Shown here: piece after piece, positions 32,385-44,216 of the stretch | Position numbering within the stretch: the stretch's first letter is position 1 | Layout of the letters: the number at the start of each line of letters is the position of its first letter | Source of the DNA: Aedes albopictus | Lineage: Eukaryota; Arthropoda; Insecta; Diptera; Culicidae | DNA length: 64,000 nucleotides | Direction: 5' to 3' | Assembly (NCBI RefSeq): GCF_035046485.1 | Contig: NC_085138.1 | Coordinates: 4,649,409 to 4,713,408 of the forward strand | Made by a program: the position numbers and the translations under genes | Notes under the pieces: generated by a model | What the model was told of the DNA's origin: nothing | What the model saw: only the letters and a program-made list of their open reading frames with translations | Database searches by the model: none

Positions 32385-35300
32385 GGGTCATTCCATATGA
32401 AGTGACCGAGAAAAAGTGGAAACGTGTTATCGACCATCACGGATTTTGACCAAATTTTGTTGGAATGTTTGTTTAAATGGAGGAAGAAAAAATCCAAATT
32501 TTGGTGCCGATCGGATCACCCCTTGGCCCGTGGCAGCACCCCTCGTCTTTGCCAATACAAGAAAAATCCAAGGTTTCCCTTCCTTTTCCTAATTTATAGC
32601 TTTGAAACTATAACATATACACATTTGTGACCTTCGGCTTTTTTGAAGAAAATTGTTGGAGGAATCCAGGAAAAAAAATATTTTTTTCATACAGTGTTGC
32701 CAAATATGTTATTTTTCAGTTTTAAAATTTAAAATCGATTTTTCGTCGAATGAGTATATTTTGATTTCAAAAATTTTGATTCCATCGTGTTTATCAGACA
32801 TTTTCCAGTCGAAAAAGCTTAACTCCCCGAGGTCTTTTTGGCCGTTCCAGAGATACAGCGTTTTTAAGCTTGAAAATCATTTTTCTCTAATACATAAAAT
32901 AAGTCCAATTTACAAGTTTCGCTAGGAAACCTTTATTCGATGCAATTAAAAGGTGATTTGGGCTGATTTAGACCAAGAAGAATAGAAAACTATGTAAAAA
33001 TAATTATATGACAGTGTTGCCAGTTTATCAATTATGGATTTATCAGAATGGATAACAATAAATTGCTAAAGTTTAAAATTTATGTATTATAATCCTTATT
33101 TCAATTGAAATTCTACCCATGTAAACATTAAGGTTGATGAAAGTGTTGCCAGACATTTTAATTTTATTGTGAAAACCTACATGAGAACCTTTGTATCAAA
33201 TCAAATTGTCAAGCAAGAATCATAAATTCCTTTTTTACAATTTTATTGCTATTGGCAACACAGAACCGTGATAGTTTTCGTTTGGTGTGCAACTTTTTAT
33301 GCTTCGAACAAACCTTTAATAAGGGCAGTGGTAAATTCAAATGTTTACTGAAATTTATTCATGGTTCAGAATTGTGCAAATTGATTCCGACTGTTCTTGG
33401 TGTATTTTTAGGATTTTTAGCTTTTCAGTCCGATTGTGAAATCAAAAACAACCTTATGTTCTCATACTCCGACGCTTCGTATCGGATCTTGAGAAAGATC
33501 CCATACGGATCGAAACGTTGGAGTAAGAGAACATAAGATTGTTTTTGATCTCACAATCGGACTGAAAAGCCAAAAAATCCAAAAAATAAGTTCAGCATTA
33601 CGAAAAACCATTCTGGATGACATGTTATGCCTTAACATACAAGTTTCTATTCATTGTTTTTCTGTTTATCCATTGTTTTGAGCTTGTACGGGGAAAGGAA
33701 GGTTCCCAAAAGTGAGTTCAGTTAACTTCATTAACTCGCATACAGACAGAGTACTTAGAGTAGAAGTTCTTTTTACCCAACAGCCATTTCAAATTACTCA
33801 ACTATCAATACTATGTCACTTACTCATTTTTAATCTTAATGTTGTTTAGGTGCCAGAATAATTACACCTTGTGCCATCTATTCCTTTGCTTGGAAAAAGG
33901 ACCATGTGCGAAACAATGCAACTCTACGGGAATTCCAAAATACTTCACGTGAAACTTTTACATTCAAACTAAATTTTGAGCTATTTTTGCATCCTTGAGT
34001 AATTTGAACTGGCGGTTGGGTAAAAAGAACTTCTACTCAAAGTACTCTGTCTGTATGCGAGTTAATGAAATGAACTGAACTCACTTTTGGGAACTTTCCT
34101 TTCCCCGTACAAGTTCAAAACAATGGATAAACAGAAAAAAAATGAATAGAAACTTGTACGTTAAGGCATAACATGTCATCCAGAATGGTTTTTCGTAATG
34201 CTGAACTTATTTTTTGGATTTTTTGACTTTTCAGTCCGATTGTGAGATCAAAAACAATCTTATGTTCTCTTACTCCAACGTTTCGATCCGGATGGGATCT
34301 TTCTCAAGATCCGATACGAAGCGTCGGAGTATGAGAACATAAGGTTGTTTTTGATTTCACAATCGGACTGAAAAGCTAAAAATCCTAAAAATACACCAAG
34401 AACAGTCGGAATCAATTTGCATAATTCTGAACCATGAATAAATTTCAGTAAACATTTGAATTTACCACTGCCCTTATTAAAGGTTTGTTCGAAGCATAAA
34501 AAGTTGCACACCAAACGAAAACTATCAAGGTTCAGTGTTGCCAATAGCATCAAAATTGTAAAAAAGGAATTTATGATTCTTGCTTGACAATTTGATTTGA
34601 TACAAAAGTTATCATGTACATTTTTACAATAAAATTAAAATGTCTGGCAACACTTTCATCAACCTTAATGTTTACATAGGTAGAATTTCAATTGAAATAA
34701 GGATTATAATACATAAATTTTAAACTTTAGCAATTTATTGTTATCCATTCTGATAAATCCATAATTTATAAACTGGCAACACTGCCATATTATTATTTTT
34801 ACATAGTTTTCTATTCTCCTTGGTTTAAATCAGCCCAAATCACCTTTAAATTGCATCGAATAATGGTTTCTTAGCGAAACTTGTAAATTGGACTTATTTT
34901 ATGTATTAGAGAAAAACGGGTTTCAAGCTTAAAAACGCTGTATCTCTGGAACGGCCAAAAAGACCTCGGGGAGTTAAGCTTTTTCGACTGGAAAATGTCT
35001 GATAAACACGATGGAATCAAAATTTTTGAAATCAAAATATACTCATTCGACGAAAAATCGATTTTAAATTTTAAAACTGAAAAATAACATATTTGGCAAC
35101 ACTGTATGAAAAAAATAATATTTTTCCTGGATTCCTTCAACAATTTTCTTCAAAAAAGCCGAAGGTCACAAATGTGTATATGTTATAGTTTCAAAGCTAT
35201 AAATTAAGAAAAGGAAGGGAAAACTTGGATTTTTCTTGTATTGGCAAAAACGAGGGGTGCTGCCACGGGCCAAGGGGTGATCCGATCGGCACCAAAATTT

Positions 35301-35405
35301 GGATTTTTTCTTCCTCCATTTAAACAAACATTCCAACAAAATTTGGTCAAAATCCGTGATGGTCGATAACACGCGGTGTGTACAACTGGTGTGGAATGAC
35401 CCATT
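32385..35405. mobile_element. Giant foldback element, 1379-bp arms
   Basis: Bases 32423-33801 and 33995-35373 are reverse complements with few mismatches and no net indel, because the end coordinates are exactly symmetrical. The loop is 193 bp. Beyond the arms TGGGTCATTCCA recurs inverted at about 32386 and 35394-35405, suggesting the true termini. Mirror-image frames of 90-100 codons (33246-33536 and 34260-34553, 32653-32925 and 34871-35143) are products of the symmetry. Each arm also contains a Penelope-like palindrome. Confidence 0.85.
33405..33590. repeat. Penelope-like terminal palindrome (left arm)
   Basis: AGCTTTTCAGTCCGATTGTGA pairs with TCACAATCGGACTGAAAAGCC, bracketing CTTGAGAAAGATCC, CATAC, GGATCGAAACGTTGG. 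The same layout occurs at 47245-47725 in another element and in the mirror position 34210-34390. Confidence 0.6.
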
Positions 35406-36440
35406 TACAACTTTTGGTTCACATTTTACCACTTACCGATTGTCCCTGATGTGGTCTTAGACTAGTTTCATGCAAATTATTATTCAGTTCTCCTAAAAAG
35501 TCGCAAATTGGTGTAATGCATGCATGGGTTTGGTTCATTCGTGCATTTCGCCAGTTCCGGCGAGGCACTCGAATCTGGTTCCGGAACACTACTGACCTGA
35601 GACTATTTTCTTGCTGACCGTTCTTCGCGTTATCGAAGAAGCCGTTATTTAGTGTGCTGCGTGTATGCGTTTGGTTTTTTTTTCTACATTTGATCACTTT
35701 CGTCGGGGTACCTGGAACCGGTTTCGGCTCACTATTGGTTTTCCAAAGTATGGTCTATGATTTTTTTTGTTAACCGCTCATCAGATTACCTGAAAAGTCA
35801 TTATATGTGTCGAATTTATGGGTTTGATTCTCCTTTACATTTGACCACTTCCGATGGGGCAACCGTAATCGGTTGCGGAACACTACCGGTTGTCCCCAAT
35901 ATGGCCGGAATTTTTTTTTTGTCAAATCAAGATGCCATAAAATCCGCGATTTGATGTGTCGCTTGCATGGGTTTGGTTCCCTTTTTTATTTAGCCATTTC
36001 CGGCGGGACACGCGGAACCGGTTCTGGATCACAACCGATTCAGATATGTTCTGAAAATATTTTCCTGCTTACTGTTCATCGAGATATAAGAAAAAGCCAC
36101 GATTTGATATGTCCCTTGCATGGGTTTAATTAACTTTTATACTTTGCCACCTCCGGCGGAACATCTGGAACCGGTTCCGATATGGTCTGAGAATGCTTTC
36201 CTGCTTACTGTTCATCAGGTTATCGAAAAAGCTGTGGTTTGAAATGTCACATGCATGGTTTTATTTCAATTTTATATTTGGCCACTTCCGACGGGATACC
36301 CGGAACCGGTTCCGGGATACAACCGGTTCAGATATGGTCTGAGAATATTATCCTGCTTACCATTCATCAAGTTATCGAAAATGCCGTAGTTTGACGTGCC
36401 GCATGGATGGGTTTGTAGCGTTTTCATATCTGGCCCCTTC
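35406..36440 (+). repeat. Tandem repeat, about 150-bp unit, 6-7 copies
   Basis: The landmark TGCATGGGTTTGG recurs at about 35523, 35664, 35815, 35961, 36116, 36250 and 36404. Each unit also carries CCGGAACCGGTTC and ATGGTCTGAGAATATTTTCC. Divergence between units is high, so the array is old. Confidence 0.75.
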
Positions 36441-36790
36441 CTGGGGTACCGGTCCGGAACACCTAAATGGCCATAACTCCGGAACGGCTGGACCGATCTG
36501 AACCATTTTCAATAGGAAACAATGGGACCAGATTCCGCGTCGAATGAACCGTCGGTCAATAAAATCGGTTGAGGTTTACTGCCAAAAAGTGATGTGAGTT
36601 TTTTTGTACACACACATACACACACACACACACATACACACACACATACACACACACAGACATCACCTCAATTCGTCGAGCTGAGTCGATTGGTATATAA
36701 GACTTGACCCCTCCGGAGGCTCTATCAAATTTTCGTTTTTGGAGTGAACACATAGCCTTTCGGTACACCTTGGTGTACGAGAAAGGCAAA
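36441..36790 (+). mobile_element. Repeat 3' end with CA microsatellite
   Basis: CCATAACTCCGGAACGGCTGG, a (CA)n tract (about 36606-36658), CATCACCTCAATTCGTCGAG and the final GTACGAGAAAGGC form an end seen in abundant mosquito repeats. The preceding 150-bp array is probably part of the same element. Confidence 0.5.
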
Positions 36791-37309
36791 AACATTGAGC
36801 ATAACGAACGATTACTCTTTCGGCAGAGTGATGAAATTATAACGATTTTCGATTGCACAAGTTGCCACAGTTTCAGCACGTTGCTGATTGATGTACCGAC
36901 GGATATTCTTCTAACCTATAAACACCCCCTCCACAACAACAACCGTTTGAGATTTGAGGGAAAACCAGAATGACAAATGCGAAAGGCGATTAACTTTTGC
37001 CACACTCACTCGTCATCCCGGGGCAGTCGTTGTTCTAATTTGGAATCCTATTTACGTTGCTCGTAATCCGATTTGGGAGTTTAGTCAGGGGGTCTCTCTC
37101 TTTCTTTCTCCCCTCCTGTTTCTGTATCTCGCCAGTCACACGCTTAGAAACGAAACTCGGAAACTCCTAAATGCAGAGCTTGTACACAGAATTGCAAATA
37201 AGTTTTAAAGCACACTAATGTAGTGCTTCGAAAATGGTAAGCACTGCTAAACAGATAGTAACTTTGCAATAATAACTACTTAAAAAAATGCCCACCCCAC
37301 CAGGAAAGT
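36791..37309. other. Unannotated spacer
   Basis: Ordinary composition, with no recognisable frame or repeat end. Confidence 0.4.
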
Positions 37310-37322
37310 TACTGGTGGTTTA

Positions 37323-37627
37323 AGGACAGACTTGTTAGAATCCCAAAATGGCCGCCACAATGGCCGACTTTGGTACCTACTCACGATTTCGAGGGCACAA
37401 ATCTCTTCGTAAACAAAATCAGCGCACCTGAGCTTCTCATTTTAAGCTTATTGCAAGTGAGCAAGAACAGAATAATAAAATGCGCTGTTGTTTGAAGCTT
37501 GCATCTTGAGATTTGTGCGTCTGAAGTTTTGATGCACTTTTGTTGCGGGATTTCAAGACGTTTGTCCTTAAGAGATGAACCAGCCTCGGCCTGAAAATCT
37601 CTATAATAAAGTATGTAATAATAATAA
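37323..37627 (+). mobile_element. SINE-like retroposon with 13-bp TSD
   Basis: TACTGGTGGTTTA flanks it (37310-37322 and 37628-37640). It starts AGGACAGACTTGTTAG, contains AAAATGGCCGCC, and ends GAGATGAACCAGCC...AATCTCTATAATAAAG with (AAT)n. The 3' end equals the truncated copy at 31215. No tRNA boxes are obvious. Confidence 0.8.
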
Positions 37628-37640
37628 TACTGGTGGTTTA

Positions 37641-38753
37641 TGCCAGAGGTTTCGATCAGTTCCGTTTACAAATATTGAAAAATAGAACTATTGTGATCAA
37701 GAATACGTTTTATCGAGTCAATAGTTCAACGTCTTCAGATTAATGGTAAGCCGCCTCCGACAAAAATTTAACATCCCTCAAGCATCATTATCGCGTTCTT
37801 TCCTCCACGATGTCCTGTGATGGGCGAGAAGTACTTTGTGAACGTTAAAATGATTTGCATAATTTTTTGACCTTCTCTTGAACCGAATAGGTAATACAAT
37901 ATTCACAAGTTTCTTTCCAACATCAATCGATTAATCTATGTATTTCATTACTGGTTGGTAGAGCAACATCAAGATGATTCAGTGGATAGGAGATAAACCA
38001 GACTCGAAAAAGAATTTTTTTCAACGTCAGTTGAATTTCTGTTCGATGTTGGTTTATCTCCGCAGACGATGATAATTTGTTTTTTTTTTTTTTTTCTGGG
38101 GCCGGCATGGCATTTTATTTCATCCGAAAAAGTCTCAGCGTCAGCGGTAGAGAAATGCGCAGTTATTGAACTTTGCTCTGCCACACACTTTTGACCTCGT
38201 TTTGAGAATGACTCTGAACAACGTCTTTCTTTTTCTGTTCTGTGAATGGGGCTACCTTTGTTGCTATGAAGTCTTTATTTCTTCTGGAGAATTCAGTATG
38301 GATTTAAAGTGAAACGATTGTGAATTTGATTATGTTTGAACAGTTGCTACTCCAGTATCGCCAGATCAGCTACACTCACACAAGGAGCCAATGAGATAGC
38401 TGCTTGGGACTAACAGCCATGTCGGTGTGTTGCTGGGAAATGTTTTATTTTTGGCACAGGGTTCATGCATTGGTGCATGGATGCCAGACGTATGAGCCTT
38501 TGCACCCTTTAAAGCCCCGTCTTGCTCTCTCTCACAGAAAATTTGACGTTTACTGTGTCCCCCGTTTTTAAATTTTCCGGAGGAGCGAGGAAGACAGCAC
38601 AAAGCGGTGCACAGGCTCATAGTGATAGATTGTGTGAAGATTACTGTGAAGCGACACAGTTCGCTTGGTTGCATAACTTGTAGGCGTTATACAGGGTACG
38701 GCAGGAAAAAATGAGAAAATTTCAAGGCGCTGTCACACATTCAATATGGGATA
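37641..38753. other. Spacer upstream of the provirus
   Basis: No recognisable gene. A T17 run lies at about 38080-38096. The minus-strand frame at 38366-38674 has no known domain. Confidence 0.35.
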
Positions 38754-38757
38754 TATG

Positions 38758-39104
38758 AGTTACTGAACGGCCCACACCGCCATCATCAACCCAGAACTTA
38801 GCCATATCGAACATAAGCATTATTCCCACATTGCCCGCGCCCAGGGCACAGCAACAGACAGCAACAGCAACAACAACATCAACGACGACGACGACTACAA
38901 TCGCGCGACCCATCAGCATTCCACGTTCTGCTGACATCGCGCGACACCAGACACCACCTATCCGGTCAACCACGATAGCAACTAAGTAGTTCATAAGCAA
39001 ACCAATTAAGAACATTTTGGAAGTTAATAAAATCATTCTTGATCAGGCCTTCAGCCAGAAAAGTTCTTTTTAAAAACTCGTACCCGAAGGTCCGGTCGAT
39101 TTTT
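38758..39104 (+). repeat. 5' LTR
   Basis: Starts AGTTACTGAACGG and ends GTCCGGTCGATTTTT. It contains a CAACGACGACGACG tract and an AATAAA-type signal (TTAATAAAATCATTC). Four substitutions separate it from the 3' LTR. Confidence 0.9.
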
Positions 39105-39122
39105 GGCGCAGTCGGTAGGATG
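39105..39122 (+). other. Primer-binding site, tRNA-Ser
   Basis: GGCGCAGTCGGTAGGATG follows the LTR directly and matches the tRNA-Ser primer site of the 17.6/297-like errantiviruses. Confidence 0.8.
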
Positions 39123-39665
39123 CGCAAAGTGTTAGTCGTTTAGTTCCGCGAGTGAAAACTTCCACCCATTAGACAACCAGGGACCAGCAGCATTCAGACA
39201 AGCAGACAACCTATTGGGAGAAAAATCCAGGGAACAGCTTCGGAATCGCAGCAGCCTATTGGATAGTGCCAGGGACAAGACGTTTTTATTCTACGAGCGA
39301 CGACAGCACGGCGCATCCGAACGGGAGTTCATCCGTGAAAACGTTGGCGACGGATTATCGTCAATTTGTGGTGAGTCCCCCAGTTTCCTTTATTTTTAGT
39401 TTAGAATTTTTTTAGTGATTTGATTAAGTGTTTATTAAGTAAGGAAATTAACTTTATTGACGAGAACACATTTGGGGATAACATTTTTATTCTTCCCTGA
39501 ATAAGAAAGTGATAGAAGAGTGATAAAAGAGAGTGAGGGAGAGAAGCCAGAATCTTCGTGGGGTCAGAACATTTTCGTGTGTTGAATATTTGTGTAATAC
39601 ATTTTTGAAATTTTGTGTTTTTTCTTGTGAATTTTTGTAAACGCGTGTAACATTCCATTTGTTTA

Positions 39666-40949
39666 ATGAGACCGGGTCTGCGTTCAGCAAATATGGTTGA
39701 CAACCAGGTCGAAGATTTGCAGCAGCAAATCGAGAACCTTAATGTGATGTTGCGTGAGCGTGACTCGCACATCGCAGACTTGGAGGAAAGACAGGAACAG
39801 GATTTGATTCCTCCAGCACCAGCTGTGCCAAGGAATCCGACGATAAATATAGACGAAGAATGCCAGAAAGGGAAAATTCCTGATTTAATCAAAAACTTGC
39901 CGACATTCGCTGGCAATCCTAGACAGATTAATCACTGGATTAGTTGCGCCGATCGTGTGATGCAGATGTATAAACACATCATAGGCACAGACATTTACGA
40001 TCTTTGGCTAATGGAGGTGAGAAATAAAATTATCGGTGAAGCTGGTGATCTACTTGCCTCCAGTGGTACTCCGCTAGTGTGGAGCAAAATTAAAGAACAA
40101 TTAAAGATAATTTACGGCGATAAACGTGAGTTATCTACATTATTACAAAAACTTTTTTCATTAAAGCAAAACAGAAATTCGGTAACGAACTTCTATACAG
40201 CAATCAACGATTGCTACACGGGAATATCGACCCACATTCAGATGGATGCCCAGTGGAGACATCCAGACGAATTGGTGAAGTTCACAGACAAACTTTGTCT
40301 GGAGAAGTTCATAGACGGGCTAGACGAGCCGTACTCGTCTCATGTAGGGCTTTTACAGCCAACAACTTTATGCCAGGCTTATCAGTTTGCTAATGAGAAG
40401 GCAAATAAGCTTGCGCGCAGAAATTGCGATTATGATTTTGAAGATCGACGAAATCCGAAAGTAATGCAAACCCATGTATATCCTCCATCTAACAACCCTC
40501 TACCATCGAGAACATTTATGAATATCGCAGGAAACGCTAAAACACAGAACTCTTCGCAAATCGCTCCAAATAGAACATCCTATACATCTTTTAACCAACA
40601 AGCAACATTTCCAAATAGAGCAGTACAAAATTTTCCAAATCGTCTAGGAAATTTTCCTAACAGATTTGCGAGTCGACCACCTAACCATAACCAACAGAAT
40701 CAATATTCCAACATTTCAAATAGGACTCAACAAAGTAGATTTAGTCAAAAACCTACTAATGAGTTACAAAATCAGGAAGTGGGCCCTCAATATGAAGATT
40801 ATAATGATTATTACGATAATCCTGAAATCGCATATCCTCCGGAAGAATTCCAAGATTATCCAACCCAAAATCAAGACCCTTCGTATAACGAAAACGTCGA
40901 TGTAGACGTAAATTTTCAAACAGCCGCAGTTATAGAGAAACTCAGCTGA
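39666..40949 (+). CDS. gag: Gag-like structural protein
   Basis: 427 codons, apparently intact. The N-terminus forms a short coiled coil (VEDLQQQIENLNVMLRERD). A helical capsid-like core follows (LPTFAGNPRQINHWI, then LQKLFSLKQNRNSVTNFY). The C-terminal third is Asn/Gln/Pro-rich and lacks a CCHC zinc knuckle, as in errantivirus Gags. A second Met lies 9 codons in. A leader of about 560 bp precedes it. The pol frame overlaps in the -1 frame, so Pol would need ribosomal frameshifting near 40930. It would assemble the cytoplasmic particle. Confidence 0.85.
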   Translation: MRPGLRSANMVDNQVEDLQQQIENLNVMLRERDSHIADLEERQEQDLIPPAPAVPRNPTINIDEECQKGKIPDLIKNLPTFAGNPRQINHWISCADRVMQMYKHIIGTDIYDLWLMEVRNKIIGEAGDLLASSGTPLVWSKIKEQLKIIYGDKRELSTLLQKLFSLKQNRNSVTNFYTAINDCYTGISTHIQMDAQWRHPDELVKFTDKLCLEKFIDGLDEPYSSHVGLLQPTTLCQAYQFANEKANKLARRNCDYDFEDRRNPKVMQTHVYPPSNNPLPSRTFMNIAGNAKTQNSSQIAPNRTSYTSFNQQATFPNRAVQNFPNRLGNFPNRFASRPPNHNQQNQYSNISNRTQQSRFSQKPTNELQNQEVGPQYEDYNDYYDNPEIAYPPEEFQDYPTQNQDPSYNENVDVDVNFQTAAVIEKLS

Positions 40950-40963
40950 AATCCACTAATTTC

Positions 40964-43027
40964 ATGCCATACATAACTGTGAATAGTAAAAATGGACCTT
41001 TAAAGTTTTTAATTGATACGGGCGCTAATAAGTCCATTATTAGTCCTCGTCATGCAAACTTGGGATTTATTCGAGAACTTTTGAAACCAATGACAGTAAA
41101 GAATGTTGAAGGTAGATGCCAAATAACACATTTTGTAGAATTAAATCCTTTCTATGGTAGCCCTGGGACCGAAAATCTCATCTTCTTAATTTACGACTTC
41201 CATGATTATTTTGATGGACTCATCGGATATGAGTCCTTGAACCAATTACAGGCAAGCATTTCCGTACACACTAACACCCTTCATTTACCTTTTGCAAACA
41301 TTATTATGCAAAAGAAATTTCCAGAAATTTTCAAATTCCAATTACATGCAAATGAAACGCGTGTGATTGAGCTGCCAACTTGTGAAGAAGAAGGAGAATT
41401 TCTTCTCTCAAAGGATCTCGTTTTAAACAATGAAGCCTTTGTTCATTCTGGCTTATACAAAGCCGAAAATTTTAAAACTCAATTAGTTATAACCAACATG
41501 ACCAATAAACCCACGGAAGTAGAGATGTTAAAAGGTAGCGTCGAGAAAAATAATTTTGAAATTACACCGCCTCCAGAACCAGTTTCTGATAGCAGTGTAC
41601 ACGTAAATTTAATGGATCAGTTACGATTGGATCATTTAAATAAGGAAGAACGAGTTGGTTTAGTAAAATTGATATCTGACTATCAAGAGATTTTTCACCT
41701 TAAAAATGAAAAATTAACGTTTACTAATGTTGTGAAACATAGGATTGACACTAAAGATGACATTCCTGTGTATACAAAAAGCTATAGATACCCATTTTGT
41801 TTGAAAGAAGAGGTGCAAAGCCAAGTTAGAGATTTGCTCAACCAAGGCATCATAAGACCCTCCAATTCTCCATGGTCGTCACCTATTTGGGTTGTACCCA
41901 AAAAGATGGACGCTTCAGGAAAGAAAAAGTGGCGTCTGGTCGTTGACTACAGAAAGCTCAACGAAAAGACAATTGATGACAAATATCCAATTCCGAACAT
42001 AACTGAAGTTCTAGACAAGCTCGGAAGATGTAATTATTTTTCTACAATTGATCTCGCCTCGGGATTTCATCAAATTGAGGTGAACCCAAGAGACATTAGA
42101 AAAACTGCTTTTACCGTAGAACATGGGAAATATGAATTTCTCAAAATGCCATTCGGTTTAAAGAATGCGCCATCCACCTTCCAAAGGGTGATGGATAACG
42201 TACTACGGGATTTAATTGGAAAAGTATGTTTAGTATACATGGATGACATCATTGTATACTCAACATCATATCAGGAACATTTGATTAACTTGCGCAGAGT
42301 ATTTGATGCATTGCGAAAATATAACCTTAAAATTCAATTAGACAAATCTGAATTTTTATGTAAGGAAGTAGCCTTTTTAGGACACTTAGTCACGGCCGAT
42401 GGTGTAAAACCCAACCCTGACAAAGTGGTTGCAATCAAAAATTGGCCAATTCCAAAAACGGAAACAGAGCTTAGAGGTTTCCTTGGAACCCTAGGTTATT
42501 ACCGTCGTTTTATAAAAGATTTTGCAAAAATTGTGAAGCCACTCACAACCCAATTAAGAAAAGGAGAAAAACTTACACATAGCAAGGAATTCATCGAAAC
42601 CTTTAATAAGTGTAAGATTTTGCTAACTAGCAGTCACGTACTTCAGTACCCGGACTTTACGAAGCCCTTTATTCTGACAACGGACGCTAGTCAATTTGCT
42701 GTTGGTGCCGTGCTTTCGCAGGGACCAATTGGGCAAGATCGACCAGTTGCATTTGCTTCGAGAACGCTCACCAAAACAGAGGAAAAATACTCTGTAATAG
42801 AAAAAGAATTTTTAGCAATCACATGGGGTTGTAAATATTTTAGGCCATATCTGTATGGCAAGAAGTTTACTTTATTCACTGATCACAGGCCATTAACGTA
42901 CATGTTTAGTTTGAAGGACCCCAACGATAAGATGCTTCGATGGAGACTACGTTTACAGGAGTTCGATTATGACGTCAAGTATCGGCCAGGTAAGCAAAAT
43001 ATCGTTCCAGAATCAGGAATGAGGTAA
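40964..43027 (+). CDS. pol: Pol, protease-RT-RNase H part
   Basis: 687 codons from the first Met, and the frame is open further upstream into gag. Domains in order: aspartic protease with LIDTGANKS (Asp at about residue 18), reverse transcriptase with VDYRKLNEKT, TIDLASGFHQIEV, MPFGLKNAPSTFQR and the catalytic YMDD at residues 425-428, then RNase H with TTDASQFAVGAVLSQ (about 570) and TDHRPL. The usual sequence at the end of RNase H is altered and the frame stops at 43025, while the next part continues in another frame, so a small deletion broke the gene here. Confidence 0.9.
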   Translation: MPYITVNSKNGPLKFLIDTGANKSIISPRHANLGFIRELLKPMTVKNVEGRCQITHFVELNPFYGSPGTENLIFLIYDFHDYFDGLIGYESLNQLQASISVHTNTLHLPFANIIMQKKFPEIFKFQLHANETRVIELPTCEEEGEFLLSKDLVLNNEAFVHSGLYKAENFKTQLVITNMTNKPTEVEMLKGSVEKNNFEITPPPEPVSDSSVHVNLMDQLRLDHLNKEERVGLVKLISDYQEIFHLKNEKLTFTNVVKHRIDTKDDIPVYTKSYRYPFCLKEEVQSQVRDLLNQGIIRPSNSPWSSPIWVVPKKMDASGKKKWRLVVDYRKLNEKTIDDKYPIPNITEVLDKLGRCNYFSTIDLASGFHQIEVNPRDIRKTAFTVEHGKYEFLKMPFGLKNAPSTFQRVMDNVLRDLIGKVCLVYMDDIIVYSTSYQEHLINLRRVFDALRKYNLKIQLDKSEFLCKEVAFLGHLVTADGVKPNPDKVVAIKNWPIPKTETELRGFLGTLGYYRRFIKDFAKIVKPLTTQLRKGEKLTHSKEFIETFNKCKILLTSSHVLQYPDFTKPFILTTDASQFAVGAVLSQGPIGQDRPVAFASRTLTKTEEKYSVIEKEFLAITWGCKYFRPYLYGKKFTLFTDHRPLTYMFSLKDPNDKMLRWRLRLQEFDYDVKYRPGKQNIVPESGMR

Positions 43028-44216
43028 ATGCTAACGATACATCTGACTCGTCAGATCATGCAACACATGGTAGCGAAGAAAATAATGCAACAGATTCCTC
43101 AGACGCCGAAACATGTCATTCTGCAGAATCTGACGCTAGCGATTTGATTCAAATGACAGAGTTACCCATAAACTTCTTCAGCAATCAAATAATATTGAAA
43201 AAGGGCGACATTGAATCTACTGAATATGAGGAAATATTTCCGAATATTCATAGAAGAACTATTATTCGCTTCGACTTTTCCGTAGCCATAGTTCTCAATA
43301 TTTTTAAAGATTATATGAATCCAAAAAGAGTAAATGGTATCATGTGCGACGAATCTCTTATTAATACCCTCAATATAGTGTATCGCAATTATTTCAGTCG
43401 TGCCAAAATCTTGAAAGTGAGAATCAGTCAGAAAATGTTGACAGATTTACGCACTTCCGAGGAGCAAAATGAAATAATTTCGAAAACGCACGACCGCGCG
43501 CACAGAGGAGCTGCCGAAAACCATGCCCAGATTATCAAGCAGTATTATTTTCCAGGCATGAAGCGACAAATTCAACGATTTGTTAATTTGTGCGAAACGT
43601 GTTTGGAGAACAAATACGAAAGGCATCCGTACAATACCACTCTACATAGACCAGAAATCCCTAACAAACCTTTCGAAACAGTTCACTTAGATATTTTTAT
43701 TGCTCAACCCAATCTTTTCCTGACCGCAGTAGACAGATTTTCTAGATATGCTATGCTTATTCATATTAAATCTCGATCAATTCCAGGTTTAATTAAATTG
43801 ATTACCGGATATGCAACTCCGAAGAAAATCGTTTGTGACAATGAACCGGCCCTTAAATCCATAGAAATTCGATCACTTTTCCAAAGACTAGATATTCAAG
43901 TAGAATACACACCCTCAAACCATAGTGAATCCAACGGCATCGTCGAAAGATTCCATTCAACACTGATTGAAATCTTTCGCTGCATAAAGGATAAGTATGA
44001 CGATTTATCTCAGAAACAAATATTCAAAATTGCTCTCGGTCTCTATAATAAAACCATACATACGGCACACCAACACAAGCCTTGCGAGATACTTTTTGGA
44101 CAACGCGAAGAAGACGATTTACCTCTTGATTTAGACAGATTGTTTGAGAATAGACAGGAGATTACAGATGAAGTAATGTTAAAACTCGATAAAAATGCTA
44201 AAAAGAATGTTGATTA
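43018..44216 (+). pseudogene. pol: Pol, integrase part (frameshifted, interrupted)
   Basis: Open from about 43018 in the +2 frame relative to the RT part. After an acidic Ser/Asp/Asn-rich linker comes the zinc-binding HHCC region (HDRAHRGAAENH, then LCETCLENKY) and the catalytic core with HLDIF, CDNEPALKS and NGIVERFHST, a D-D-35-E triad with all three acids present. The frame runs into the inserted element at 44217. Its C-terminal tail lies beyond the insertion. Confidence 0.85.

Noticed and set aside
33246..34553. A pair of nearly identical proteins of 96-97 residues on opposite strands, like a duplicated gene
   Set aside because: They are mirror images created by the giant foldback and show no domain.
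39401..39916. 171-codon minus-strand frame over the gag start
   Set aside because: It is antisense to the provirus leader and gag and has no known domain.
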